A DNA stretch of 43,687 nucleotides. Origin: Methylobacterium sp. NEAU K. Its GTDB lineage: Bacteria > Pseudomonadota > Alphaproteobacteria > Rhizobiales > Beijerinckiaceae. The position numbers were made by a program, and so were the translations under genes. Below the pieces are notes generated by a model. That model did no database searches and was not told the DNA's origin. It saw only the letters and a list, made by a program, of their open reading frames with translations. Shown here piece after piece: positions 15,900 to 24,072 of this stretch. The stretch is from positions 1 through 43,687 of the forward strand of contig NZ_JAUYZJ010000040.1 in assembly GCF_030700285.1 (NCBI RefSeq), written 5' to 3'. The stretch's first letter is position 1, and every line of letters starts with the position of its first letter.

Positions 15900-16883
15900 T
15901 CAGGCAGCGTCGCGAACCAGCTCCGATGCGAGGTCGATCGCGGCGATGACCTCTCTCGGTGCCAGATGCTGGATCATGTGGCCTAAGCCGGGGACGACGA
16001 TGAGATGACTGTTCGGTAGCTCGCTGTGCAAGCGCTTCGACTGCCGGTCGACGTCCGCAATCTGATCGTCTCCGCCTACGATGATCACCACCGGGAGCTT
16101 GAGGTCGCGGTAGTGCTTCTGAAGCTCGACCGTCACCGGCGTCATGAGCGCGGCGTCCTCTGCCGAGGCCCGGAGTTGCAAAGGCCGCAGCATCATGGCT
16201 TTCGGAAATCTGCGGTTGAAGCGCTCCGTAACGGCGGCGGGCGCGAACATGGCCTTGATCAGGGCGGGCTGCAGGATCCGTCCAACCACCGGCGACACAG
16301 TGTGGCGCATCAGGTCGCCGATTCCTGGGATCGCCACCGGGGACGACAGCATGACGTCGGCGCGCAGCGTTGGATAGTAATACCCGGATGCCAGGACAAG
16401 GCTACGGACGAGTTGCGGAGCCTGAAGCGCGAGGGCGACCGCGACCAATGCACCCCAGGAGTGCCCGAGCACGACAGCTTGTGTAACACCGAGCTGCTGG
16501 AGTGCCTTCTGGAACAGCGTGGCGTGCACGCGTGGCGTCCAGAGGCCGCGCGGGCGATCGCTGTAGCCGTAACCGGGTCGGTCAATAATGATGACGCGAT
16601 AGCGCTTTGCGAGATCGTCGACGATGCCGCTGACCAGAAAATCCTGGATCATCATGCCATTGCCGTGGATCAGCACCAGCGGCTCACCGCGGCCCCGCTC
16701 GACGTAGTGCAGTCGCACCCCATCGACGGTCAGGAACTGGCCGATCGGCGGGGTCTGACGCTCGGCAGCCCGCGTCTGCGAGGCAGCGTAGAGCGCCGAT
16801 GCGGCGAGCGCTGCCGCGGATCCGAATAGCGTCGGTCCAAGCCAACGGCCGGTGGAGGAATGGCGTGTCATGAGGTGATCCAA
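15900..16883 (-). CDS. Alpha/beta hydrolase, membrane-anchored or exported
   Basis: This is a 327-residue alpha/beta-hydrolase-fold enzyme. A hydrophobic N-terminal segment (about residues 17-36) suggests a signal or membrane anchor. The fold follows with oxyanion region LIHGNGMM (71-78), DRPGYGYSDRP, nucleophile elbow GHSWG (Ser142), an acid in VGGDDQIAD and the catalytic His in GLGHMIQH (about His302). The family includes esterases, epoxide hydrolases and haloperoxidases; I cannot pick a substrate. It stands alone, flanked by repeat-bearing gaps, so context gives no function. Confidence 0.85.
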   Translation of the reverse strand: MDHLMTRHSSTGRWLGPTLFGSAAALAASALYAASQTRAAERQTPPIGQFLTVDGVRLHYVERGRGEPLVLIHGNGMMIQDFLVSGIVDDLAKRYRVIIIDRPGYGYSDRPRGLWTPRVHATLFQKALQQLGVTQAVVLGHSWGALVAVALALQAPQLVRSLVLASGYYYPTLRADVMLSSPVAIPGIGDLMRHTVSPVVGRILQPALIKAMFAPAAVTERFNRRFPKAMMLRPLQLRASAEDAALMTPVTVELQKHYRDLKLPVVIIVGGDDQIADVDRQSKRLHSELPNSHLIVVPGLGHMIQHLAPREVIAAIDLASELVRDAA

Positions 16884-16986
16884 ATGGATTGCGGGACATG
16901 CTCCTCGATCAATCGGATCGCTCTGAAGCCATGCAGCCTAGTCGTCGGCGCGGGTTGAGTGCCGATCCGGGAGTTCCTGCGCCGCC

Positions 16987-17349
16987 CTACGGCAGCGCGC
17001 CGATCATGCCCTTGGCTTGGGTCATCGTGTCCTCGCACGCCCGCTGATGCCCCTGGCGATCCTCCTCGATGGCTCGGCTGAGAAGTCGACGCGCGTCAGC
17101 GACGTGCGCCGTCGTGGGGATCATCGTCGCGTCACTGGGTTCGCCCGTTGGAGCTGCTGCGAGAGCCTTCGACGAATGGCTGCTGCGGATCGTGTGGCCG
17201 TCCGGGAGACCGGCGACGTGAACAGCGCCGGCGCTGTCGAGACGGCTTTCGATCGTCCCGATCTGCTCGGCGCAGGAACTGGCCCGAGCCGGGAGTTGCG
17301 TGAGACCGAGCAGAAGGGCTGAAACCGCCAGGGAGAGTTCGAGGCGCAT
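16987..17349 (-). CDS. Small secreted protein, function unknown
   Basis: This is a 120-residue protein with a clear signal peptide (MRLELSLAVSALLLGLTQLP, cleavage near ARASS). The mature part begins SCAEQIGTIESRLDSAGAV and ends with a helical, Ala-rich segment (DARRLLSRAIEEDRQGHQRA, then CEDTMTQAKGMIGALP). The two cysteines could pair. I chose the ATG at 17349, with AGGA about 7 bases upstream; an in-frame ATG nine codons earlier would add MALGNKDPF before the signal peptide. No known domain is recognised. Helical repeats in the periplasm are all that can be proposed. Confidence 0.6.
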   Translation of the reverse strand: MRLELSLAVSALLLGLTQLPARASSCAEQIGTIESRLDSAGAVHVAGLPDGHTIRSSHSSKALAAAPTGEPSDATMIPTTAHVADARRLLSRAIEEDRQGHQRACEDTMTQAKGMIGALP

Positions 17350-17554
17350 GAAGGGGTCCTTATTACCGAGAGCCATCGATCCAGGCTCTGCCGGGGCGGC
17401 AGGCCACAGGATCCGAGCGGCAGCGGGATACTCACGCGGCCGCCGGGTGATCGCAGCGATGGTTGCGGTGCAACATGGGAACCCTTGGATGTCTCGAATG
17501 ATCCCTCGCGGTCGAAGAAAGATCCGGATCAGGGCGTGTGCACCTGGCGCCTAG

Positions 17555-18133
17555 GGCAGAGACCGCGTCGTTACTGATGCGGGTCTCCGGCTCCTCGTAA
17601 ACTGCGCCGGGTTCGGGCCATTGGGGGTCTCCCTCGACAGTCCGGCGGAGCTCTACGACGGGATGCTCGACCTCAACGTCAGGGCATTGCAGACGCTGAC
17701 CTTCGCGGCGGCGAGAGACTTCGCCGACCGGGGCCGCGGAACGATCGTCAACGTTTCCTCGGTCGTCGCTCTCGTCCCCCAGCGCTTCAACGCCGGCTAT
17801 GCAGCGCACAAGGCCTTCGTCCTCGCCCTGATGCAGGGGCTCGCGGCCGAGGTCGGCGGCAAGGGCGTTCGCCTCCAGGCGGTGCTGCCCGGCGTCACCC
17901 GCACCGAATTCTTCGATCGGGCGGGCGCGGATATTGGGCAGATCCCTGCGGAGATGATCATGGAGGCCCGCGACCTCGTAGCAGCGTCGCTCGCCGGCCT
18001 CGATGCCGGCGAGACCGTCACGATCCCCTCGCTGCCTGACATCGCCGACTGGCAGGCCTTTGAGGCAGCCCGGTTCCGACTGGGTCCCAACCTCTCCCAC
18101 CAAGTGCCGGCTGCCCGCTACAATGTCGGCTGA
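17555..18133 (+). pseudogene. Short-chain dehydrogenase, 5'-truncated
   Basis: The frame reads LLVNCAGFGPLGVSLDSP, then LNVRALQTLTFAAARDFADR, the catalytic Ser strand TIVNVSSVVALVPQ and the YxxxK pair in YAAHK, as in classical SDR enzymes, followed by LPGVTRTEFFDRAG. The N-terminal Rossmann strand with TGxxxGIG is missing: a stop codon at 17552-17554 lies just before this homologous stretch and nothing upstream restores it. Without the cofactor-binding loop the product should be inactive. It is probably a remnant left by a deletion joining unrelated DNA near 17555. A TTG at 17621 could start a fragment of about 170 residues. Confidence 0.75.
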
Positions 18134-18175
18134 TACGACAGGCGTTCGGGTGCCTGCGTGAGTGGGAGTAGGTCG

Positions 18176-19231
18176 ATGCTGCAGGTCGTCGAGAACGCGC
18201 AGGGCGCACCCGCCCCCGAAGCCGCCCTAACCGCCCATCGCTCTCCGGAGCAACCAAAGCTTCCGGGAGGCTGGCGGCAGGTCGAGGCGTTGCCCGTCGG
18301 CTTGTTCGCGGCGGTGATGGGGCTGACCGGCCTGAGCGTCGCCTGGACATTGGCGCATGCCCGGTACGGGGCCCCTCTCTGGGTCGCTGAGGGCATCGGG
18401 CTTGTCGCCTGCGCCGCCTTCGTCGCAATTGCGGCGGGCTACGCCGTTAAGGCAGTCGTCGCTCCCCAGGCTTTGCGGGCCGAGTTCCGCCATCCCGTCG
18501 CCGGCAACCTGTTCGGCACACCGCTGATCAGCCTGCTCCTGCTACCGGTCCCGCTGGCGCCCCTGAGCCTCGCCCTGGCGCGCGTGTTTTGGGTCGTAGG
18601 TGCCGCCGGCATGACCCTGTTCGCGTGGCTGATCGTGACCCGATGGCTCAGCGACAGGCAGCAGGCGGCCCATGCGACGCCGGCCTGGATCGTGCCGGTG
18701 GTCGGCCTCCTCGACGTGCCGCTCGCCCTTCCCGTGCTCGGCCTGCCGCCGATGCAGGGGGCAATGATCTTCGCGCTGGCCGTGGGGTTGTTCTTTGCCA
18801 TGCCACTGTTCACGTTGATCCTGTCACGCCTTCTGTTCGAGGCGCCGCTCCCCGCAGCCCTGCAGCCGTCGCTCCTGATCCTCGTCGCGCCCTTCGCGGT
18901 GGGGTTCTCGGCCTATGTCGCGACGACGGGCACGGTCGATCTGTTCGCAGAGGCGCTCTTCGCGGTCGCGCTGTTCCTGCTCGCCGTGCTGCTGCCGAAG
19001 CTCGCCCGGTTCGGTCGGAGCTGCCCGTTCCGCGTGTCGTGGTGGGGCGTGAGCTTCCCCCTCGCCGCAGCGGCGGTTGCGGCTCTTCGGGTTGCGACGG
19101 CGCAGCCGGGGCTTGCGACCGATATTCTCGCCCTCAGCCTGCTCACGCTCGCGACGCTGGTAATCGCTTGGCTGTTCGGTCGGACCCTGATCGGCCTCGC
19201 TCGAGGGGAGCTTCGCACACTGGCGCAGTGA
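18176..19231 (+). CDS. SLAC1/TehA-family anion channel or transporter
   Basis: This is an integral membrane protein of about 351 residues with roughly ten hydrophobic helices, matching the TehA/SLAC1 (C4-dicarboxylate/tellurite resistance) family: LPVGLFAAVMGLTGLSVAW at the first helix, a helix-loop with PLISLLLLPVPLAPL, and WWGVSFPLAAAAVAALR near the C-terminus, a family-typical block. Such proteins pass small anions. I prefer the ATG at 18176 (GGAG upstream) over a GTG six codons earlier. It follows the SDR remnant by about 40 bp. The ion carried is not readable; tellurite resistance should not be assumed. Confidence 0.82.
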   Translation: MLQVVENAQGAPAPEAALTAHRSPEQPKLPGGWRQVEALPVGLFAAVMGLTGLSVAWTLAHARYGAPLWVAEGIGLVACAAFVAIAAGYAVKAVVAPQALRAEFRHPVAGNLFGTPLISLLLLPVPLAPLSLALARVFWVVGAAGMTLFAWLIVTRWLSDRQQAAHATPAWIVPVVGLLDVPLALPVLGLPPMQGAMIFALAVGLFFAMPLFTLILSRLLFEAPLPAALQPSLLILVAPFAVGFSAYVATTGTVDLFAEALFAVALFLLAVLLPKLARFGRSCPFRVSWWGVSFPLAAAAVAALRVATAQPGLATDILALSLLTLATLVIAWLFGRTLIGLARGELRTLAQ

Positions 19232-19737
19232 CATCCGATGGCCGGGCAGTGGCTCGTCCGCGACGAGGAGTTCTAACGTCCGCTTCGGAGAAGCTGCGAG
19301 AGCTAGCTGAGTGGCCGCAAAGGGTGGGAAGCCGAGATTGGCCCGGCGCCCAGAACCAGACATCCGGCTTCGCGCCGACCTGCGGCACTGTTGTTCTAAA
19401 CCCGTCAGCCCGAAACCGGTCACTGATGGACTAGCCATCATCAGACACACTCCCGAGTCCGGCTACATATGCCGACCAGCGAAGGTTCGAGCCCGAGAGC
19501 AAGCGCTCCGCGGGGGGGCATGTAACCGTTCAGGTGCGCGCGACAGCTCAGCGGTGGGCCGCAACCAAGCCGGCTGGCAGGTTGAACCGCCTTCCCGAGA
19601 TTTGAGCCTTCGCAAATCGGAACCGGCGGCCCCGGAAAGCAGTCGCGCGGAATTGTGAAAGCGCGCGGCACCGCTACACTGACCCCCGGGAGAAAACGCA
19701 GTCGGCAAGTGGCTCAGGCCGCGAGGGGGGAGCAGCG
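19232..19737. repeat. Intergenic region with repeat fragments, no gene seen
   Basis: It begins with AACGTCCGCTTCGGAGAAGC (about 19276-19295), the same GTCCGCTTCGGAG core found at 15669 and 37097. GTGGCCGCAAAGGGTGGGAA and ACATCCGGCTTCGCG follow. Short open frames exist on both strands but none has a credible start, composition or homology. The region upstream of 19738 should hold the promoter of the beta-propeller gene, but no clear -35/-10 pair is visible. Confidence 0.45.
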
Positions 19738-20913
19738 ATGGCACGTGTCTCGATAGCGGCAGGTTTCGGCGCCTGGCTTGTGACCGGTTTGTGTAGCACG
19801 TCCGTGCTCGGCGCGCCCTACATGATCGTCGGCAATGACGAGAAGGTCGTCTGGAATGACGAGGGCAAGCCGGTGATGTCGCTTCCTGGCAAGGACAATG
19901 TGCTTGTCGTCGATCTCGCCAACCCGGAAGACCCCAAGATTGTCGCCAACCTGCCGCTGAAAAACTCCGTAGTGGGTCCACCCGCCAATATCGCAATAGA
20001 TCCGAGCGGCTCGATTGCCCTGGTGGCGGATTCCGTCAGTGTCATCAAGGAGGCCGAGGCGCTCAAGCAGGTGCCGGACGACAAGGTCTACGTCATAGAC
20101 CTGAAGGCGAATCCGCCCAAGCTCGCCGCCACGGTGCAGGTCGGCAAGATGCCGTCGGGACTGGACATCAGCCCGAACGGCGACATGGCCCTGGTGGCCC
20201 TACGCGCCGACAACGCCGTCGCCGTGCTGTCGATCAAGGGTACCGAGGTGAAACTGGTCGACACCGTGCCCATGGGCGACGTCGTCTCACAGGTCGCCTT
20301 CACGCCGGATGGCCGCCACGCCGTGGCGGTCAAGTTCCCGATGGGCAAGGCCTCGCTGCTCGACATCGGCGCGGACGGCAAGGTGACCTACAACAAGCTC
20401 GATTTGCCGACCGGCCCCTGGCCCTACAATGTTGTCGTGAGCCCCACGGGCAAGATCGCGCTCACCGCGGATAACGGCAATTCTGGCGCCTCGGACGGCA
20501 GCGTCGACACGGTGAGCGTCATTGATCTTGAAGCCCAGCCGCCGCGGATCACGGACCGCGTGGTCGTTGGAGATGGCCCGGAAGGCATCGCCATCAGCCC
20601 CAAGGGTGATGTCGGGGTGGCGGTCATCCTCAGGGGCTCGAACGCGAGCAAGAAGGCTTATTTCTACAATAAGAATGGCAGCCTCAACGTCCTGAAGATC
20701 GACGGGAAGAGGGTGACGAACATCAAAGAGATTGAGGTCGGCGGATTGCCGGAGGCGGCGGTGTTCACCCCGGACGGAGGTTACCTGCTCGTCGGCAACT
20801 ATCTCGACCAGGACTTCTCGATCTTACGGGTTAATGGCACCGAGATCACCGATACGGGGAAGCGGTTCAAAGTGCCTGGCCACCCCGCCTCGGCTCGGAT
20901 AAGCCGGCGCTGA
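19738..20913 (+). CDS. Secreted YVTN/YncE-like beta-propeller protein
   Basis: This is a 391-residue exported protein with a signal peptide ending near STSVLGAPY. The mature part is a series of about seven blade repeats of the YncE/YVTN type: DNVLVVDLANPEDPKIVANL, DKVYVIDLKANPPKLAATVQ, VGKMPSGLDISPNGDMALVA, MGDVVSQVAFTPDGRHAVAV, GDGPEGIAISPKGDVGVAVI and VGGLPEAAVFTPDGGYLLVG. These propellers usually act as binding scaffolds in the periplasm; some sit beside quinoprotein dehydrogenases, but none is present here. It is a stand-alone gene followed by a terminator-like hairpin 40 bp after its stop. Confidence 0.85.
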   Translation: MARVSIAAGFGAWLVTGLCSTSVLGAPYMIVGNDEKVVWNDEGKPVMSLPGKDNVLVVDLANPEDPKIVANLPLKNSVVGPPANIAIDPSGSIALVADSVSVIKEAEALKQVPDDKVYVIDLKANPPKLAATVQVGKMPSGLDISPNGDMALVALRADNAVAVLSIKGTEVKLVDTVPMGDVVSQVAFTPDGRHAVAVKFPMGKASLLDIGADGKVTYNKLDLPTGPWPYNVVVSPTGKIALTADNGNSGASDGSVDTVSVIDLEAQPPRITDRVVVGDGPEGIAISPKGDVGVAVILRGSNASKKAYFYNKNGSLNVLKIDGKRVTNIKEIEVGGLPEAAVFTPDGGYLLVGNYLDQDFSILRVNGTEITDTGKRFKVPGHPASARISRR

Positions 20914-20952
20914 CAGCGAGAGAGTTCGGTCGGTTTGGCACTTCCCTGGCTG

Positions 20953-20977
20953 GCGCCGCCTGTCCCGCGGCGCTTTT
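20953..20977 (+). terminator. Rho-independent terminator of the beta-propeller gene
   Basis: A perfect 7-bp GC stem (GCGCCGC and GCGGCGC) with a 7-base loop is followed by TTTT. It lies 40 bp after the stop codon at 20913 and is the clearest intrinsic terminator in the window. The U-run is short, which is common in high-GC genomes. Confidence 0.6.
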
Positions 20978-21471
20978 GCCGCTTGCGCCTGCCGTCTAGG
21001 TCAGGGGCTTCCTGCGGGGGCGATCATGACGAGCAGCTTCAACACTGGACGGCAGATCCGACGGGCGATGCTTGATGTCTGCGGGCCTCACGGCCGCCCC
21101 AAGCAACGCCTGTAGCGCGCTCAATGCCGCGCGGCACCGCCAGTATGATCGACATGACGGTGGGTGATCAGGCGCAACGATAGGTCGCCGCTTCGGCTGG
21201 CATTCACCGTCATTTTCAACCTACCAGAAAGCGGACCTGCTGAATGCCTGCGTTGGGCGCGAAGCAGCCGGCTCAATCTGGCCGAATCCCGCTGGTCCGT
21301 TTTAGAGAAGGTCCGCCGGAAGCGGACAAGCCCCTACCGACACAGTCTCACCGAAGAACTGGGTCTGCAAGAAACTCGAAAGCTGCCGCCGAACGCGCCG
21401 CCTATCAACTTGGACCAGCGGTGGCCAAGCTAATTCGAACAGCCGGTCGAGGCGATGCGCACTTGATTGGG
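20978..21471. repeat. Intergenic region with a GTCCG...CGGAC dispersed repeat
   Basis: About 21250-21345 contains TGGGCGCGAAGCAGCCGGCT, CCGCTGGTCCGTTTTAGAGA, AGGTCCGCCGGAAGCGGACA and CCCCTACCGACACA. This is a diverged copy of the repeat at 15660-15712. No convincing gene is seen. The AraC regulator gene ends at 21472 on the minus strand, converging on this region. Confidence 0.5.
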
Positions 21472-22257
21472 CTACTCCGTCCCCTGTTCGCGCATGTAGG
21501 CTCGCGGACTGCAGCCCATGCCGGTGCGAAACGCGAAGACGAACGCGGATGTCGAGCCGTAGCCGAGTTGCATCGCCGTCTGCGTTACGTTCAGTCCACC
21601 GCCCATCAACTCGACCGCCTTGAACAAGCGTAGGCGTCGCCGCCACGAACGCAGGCTCATACCGACTTCGACCTCGAAGCGCCTTGCCAGGGTCCGGCCC
21701 GACATCCCGAGTTCGCGGCCCCAGACCTCCGGTCCGCGGGAGTCTGCCGGGTCGGCGTAGAGAGCTTCGCAGAGGCCGACCAACGGGCCTCCGCACGGCC
21801 AGGGCAGTGCCCACGGAAGAGGTCGCGCGCGACGAAGCTGATCGAGGATCAGGGCGCTGACACGGCCAGCGTAGCCATCGTGGCTCTCCTGCTCCTCGAT
21901 CGCCACGGCCTCAAGGATCAACGCCCGCAGCAACGGTCGGACGGCAAACACCGTCGGAAGTTCTGCGACCCCACGCCCTGCTTCATCCGCGATCCACAAG
22001 CTGCGGAACGCGGCGCCCAGAAGCGATCCAACCCGGTGCCGGACGCCGGTCGGCAGCCAAACAGCCTGCTCCGGTGAGATCACGAAGGAGTGCCCCTCAA
22101 CCACCACCGTCAGCACGCCGGTGGTGGCGTAGACGATCTGGTGCCAATGATGCGCGTGTTCGGCGAAATACCGCCGGGCTGGAATGGGCTGCGCCCGCAC
22201 GGTGATGGGTTCGGGCGGCGCCAAACCGGGTGGTGGCTCAAGCGGCTCCCACATCAC
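21472..22257 (-). CDS. AraC-family transcriptional regulator with N-terminal cupin
   Basis: This is a 261-residue regulator. The N-terminal cupin-like sensor carries RRYFAEHAHHWHQIVYATTG, with a His cluster at about 34-38, and VISPEQAVWLPTGVRHRV. The C-terminal double helix-turn-helix is seen in LGMSGRTLARRFEVEVGMSL and LNVTQTAMQLGYGSTSAFVF, followed by FRTGMGCSPRAYMR. It is divergent from an MFS transporter gene with a 175-bp gap, a standard arrangement for a regulator of its neighbouring efflux or uptake gene. Related AraC-cupin/MFS pairs often control drug or metabolite efflux. Effector unknown. Confidence 0.9.
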   Translation of the reverse strand: MMWEPLEPPPGLAPPEPITVRAQPIPARRYFAEHAHHWHQIVYATTGVLTVVVEGHSFVISPEQAVWLPTGVRHRVGSLLGAAFRSLWIADEAGRGVAELPTVFAVRPLLRALILEAVAIEEQESHDGYAGRVSALILDQLRRARPLPWALPWPCGGPLVGLCEALYADPADSRGPEVWGRELGMSGRTLARRFEVEVGMSLRSWRRRLRLFKAVELMGGGLNVTQTAMQLGYGSTSAFVFAFRTGMGCSPRAYMREQGTE

Positions 22258-22271
22258 CCGCCATCCTCACG

Positions 22272-22318
22272 TTGTCCGAACCTCTACATGCTTTGTCATC
22301 CCGTCGAGATACGGACAA
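22272..22318. promoter_or_regulatory. Inverted repeat TTGTCCG/CGGACAA between araC and MFS genes
   Basis: TTGTCCG at 22272-22278 and CGGACAA at 22312-22318 form 7-bp inverted arms 33 bp apart in the divergent control region. This spacing would fit two AraC-type half-sites or DNA looping. It could instead be a fragment of the GTCCG repeat family seen in other gaps. Confidence 0.3.
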
Positions 22319-22432
22319 GCGGGGCACCGCTATAGCCCTGCGATCACCGACCCCGATCTCCCAGCCGGCCATCCGCACTGCCTGCAGCAGCCTCATGTGC
22401 CTGGTGCGGTTGATCGAAACCTGAGTTTCTCG

Positions 22433-23653
22433 ATGTCTCACGCCACTGCCTCGGCAGCCGAGCTTGCATCTGCCGCCGCCGTCCGATCCGGGACCGCCGA
22501 CGTGGTGAGACTGGCCATCGCGCAGGCGCTCGCAGGGGCGAACTCGACGGTCGTGTTCGCGACTGGCGCCGTTGTCGGCAACATGCTCGCGCCCAGCAAG
22601 GTCCTGGCGACCCTGCCGATCTCCACCTTCGTCGTCGGGATGGCCGCCTGCGCATTGCCGGCCGGAAGCATCGCCCGGCACTATGGACGCCGCACCGCCT
22701 TCATGGTCGGAACGGGATGCGGCGTGTTTGTCGGCTTGTTCTCGGCCTGGGCGATCGTAGCGGCCAACTTCTGGCTGTTCTGCGCGGCGATGTTCTTCGG
22801 GGGGGCCTACGCAGCCGTGGTCTTCTCCTTCCGCTTCGCCGCCGCGGACTGCGTTCCGGCGGAACGGCGGGCACGGGCGCTGTCCGCGGTCATGGCAGGT
22901 GGTGTCTTCGCTGGCGTGATCGGTCCGCAACTCGTCACCTTCACCATGAACTTGTGGCCCCCCTACCTGTTCGCCGCCACCTTCGTGGCTCAGGCCGTGG
23001 TCGCTGCCGTGGCAGCCCTCGTCCTGTCCGGCGTTCGGCTGCCCCGACCGGCCGCGGAGGACATCTCCCGCGGAAGACCGATGGCCGTGATTCTGTGTCA
23101 GCCGCGCTTCATCATCGCTGTGATCTGCGGGGCCGTGTCCTACCTGCTGATGAACTTCGTCATGACGGCCGCGCCTTTGGCGATGCGCCTGTGTGGCCAC
23201 GCGCAGGAGGATGCCAATCTCGGCCTGCAATGGCATGTGATCGCCATGTACGGCCCAAGCTTCTTTACCGGGCGGCTGATCGCGCGCTTCGGTGCCGACC
23301 GGGTTGTGGCGACCGGTTTAGCCTTGATCGGCGCAGCCGTGATCGTCGGGCTAGCGGGTGCGGACGTAGCGCATTTCTGGCTGTCCCTGATCATGCTCGG
23401 CCTCGGCTGGAACTTCGGCTTCGTGGGCGCCTCGGCTCTCGTGCTTGAGTGCCATAGCCCGGAGGAACGGACGCGCGTGCAGTCGGTCAACGACTTCATC
23501 GTGTTCGGATCGGTGGCCTTGGGCTCATTCTCGTCCGGCGGCCTGCTGACGAGCTACGGCTGGGACAGGGTCCTCTGGGTGTCATTCGCACCCCTCACGC
23601 TCGCAGCGACGGCCCTCGTGCTGACGGCGGCGCGCGGGCGCCGCGTGAGCTGA
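22433..23653 (+). CDS. MFS transporter
   Basis: This is a 406-residue, twelve-helix major facilitator. The loop between helices 2 and 3 reads GSIARHYGRRTAFMVG, a motif-A variant, and a matching loop RLIARFGADRVVATGLAL occurs in the second half. The ATG at 22433 was chosen because the longer frame upstream covers the regulatory gap. It is divergent from an AraC-cupin regulator and probably controlled by it. Substrate and direction are unknown. It lies 420 bp upstream of msmA in the same direction, so a link to sulfonate transport is possible but not shown. Confidence 0.87.
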   Translation: MSHATASAAELASAAAVRSGTADVVRLAIAQALAGANSTVVFATGAVVGNMLAPSKVLATLPISTFVVGMAACALPAGSIARHYGRRTAFMVGTGCGVFVGLFSAWAIVAANFWLFCAAMFFGGAYAAVVFSFRFAAADCVPAERRARALSAVMAGGVFAGVIGPQLVTFTMNLWPPYLFAATFVAQAVVAAVAALVLSGVRLPRPAAEDISRGRPMAVILCQPRFIIAVICGAVSYLLMNFVMTAAPLAMRLCGHAQEDANLGLQWHVIAMYGPSFFTGRLIARFGADRVVATGLALIGAAVIVGLAGADVAHFWLSLIMLGLGWNFGFVGASALVLECHSPEERTRVQSVNDFIVFGSVALGSFSSGGLLTSYGWDRVLWVSFAPLTLAATALVLTAARGRRVS

Positions 23654-23678
23654 GCCCCGCCGAAGCCTTCCTCTGCGC

Positions 23679-23713
23679 CCCAGCCGTCGCGATCCTCTGG
23701 CGCCTCGGCTGGG
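23679..23713 (+). terminator. Possible terminator hairpin after the MFS gene
   Basis: CCCAGCCG (23679-23686) and CGGCTGGG (23706-23713) form an 8-bp perfect inverted repeat with a 19-base loop, 26 bp after the MFS stop codon. There is no U-run, so it may only be a structural or processing hairpin. Confidence 0.35.
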
Positions 23714-24072
23714 CTTCATAGCGCATCGGACGGACCCTCGGGGGTCACGTCCACCGGAAGCCGAACTCAGAGACGAGCTCCGACGAGGAGCGGCCGACCC
23801 GTCAGATCTGCGTCATCCCGCCTGCCAGACCTATGAGCCCATAAAAAGATTCAATTATCGGCCGCTGGTTCCCTGGTCCATCCTCAGACGAGTGCTGTGA
23901 CGCCCCGGGCGAGTGCAGAGAGCATTTTCCTTCTGAGCGAGTACCTACATCCTTCGCTTCTCAAGGATAATCATCTGTCCGCCCTCGTGGCTAGCGGCAT
24001 CGATCACTTGATGACCGGGCCGAGAAGCCTGTCATGGCGACACGTTACGTGGCCGTACCGGGAGGAGACCAG
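23714..24072 (+). promoter_or_regulatory. msm operon upstream region
   Basis: This 359-bp leader before msmA has no credible gene. An AT-rich island, CATAAAAAGATTCAATTATC (about 23840-23859), stands out in otherwise GC-rich DNA and is the most likely promoter zone. The leader ends with GGGAGGAG about 5 bases before the msmA ATG, a strong ribosome-binding site. I could not identify a LysR-type T-N11-A box with confidence. Confidence 0.4.

Noticed and set aside
17432..18103. Minus-strand frame of 223 codons over the SDR remnant
   Set aside because: The plus strand has the SDR catalytic motifs; the minus-strand product has no domain and is shadow-like.
18176..19231. Tellurite resistance gene
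   Set aside because: TehA/SLAC1 family membership does not imply tellurite resistance, and no TehB methyltransferase is nearby.
22238..23236. Minus-strand frame of 332 codons over the MFS gene
   Set aside because: It is antisense to clear transmembrane segments and motif A; its own product is His/Arg/Asp/Gly-rich noise.
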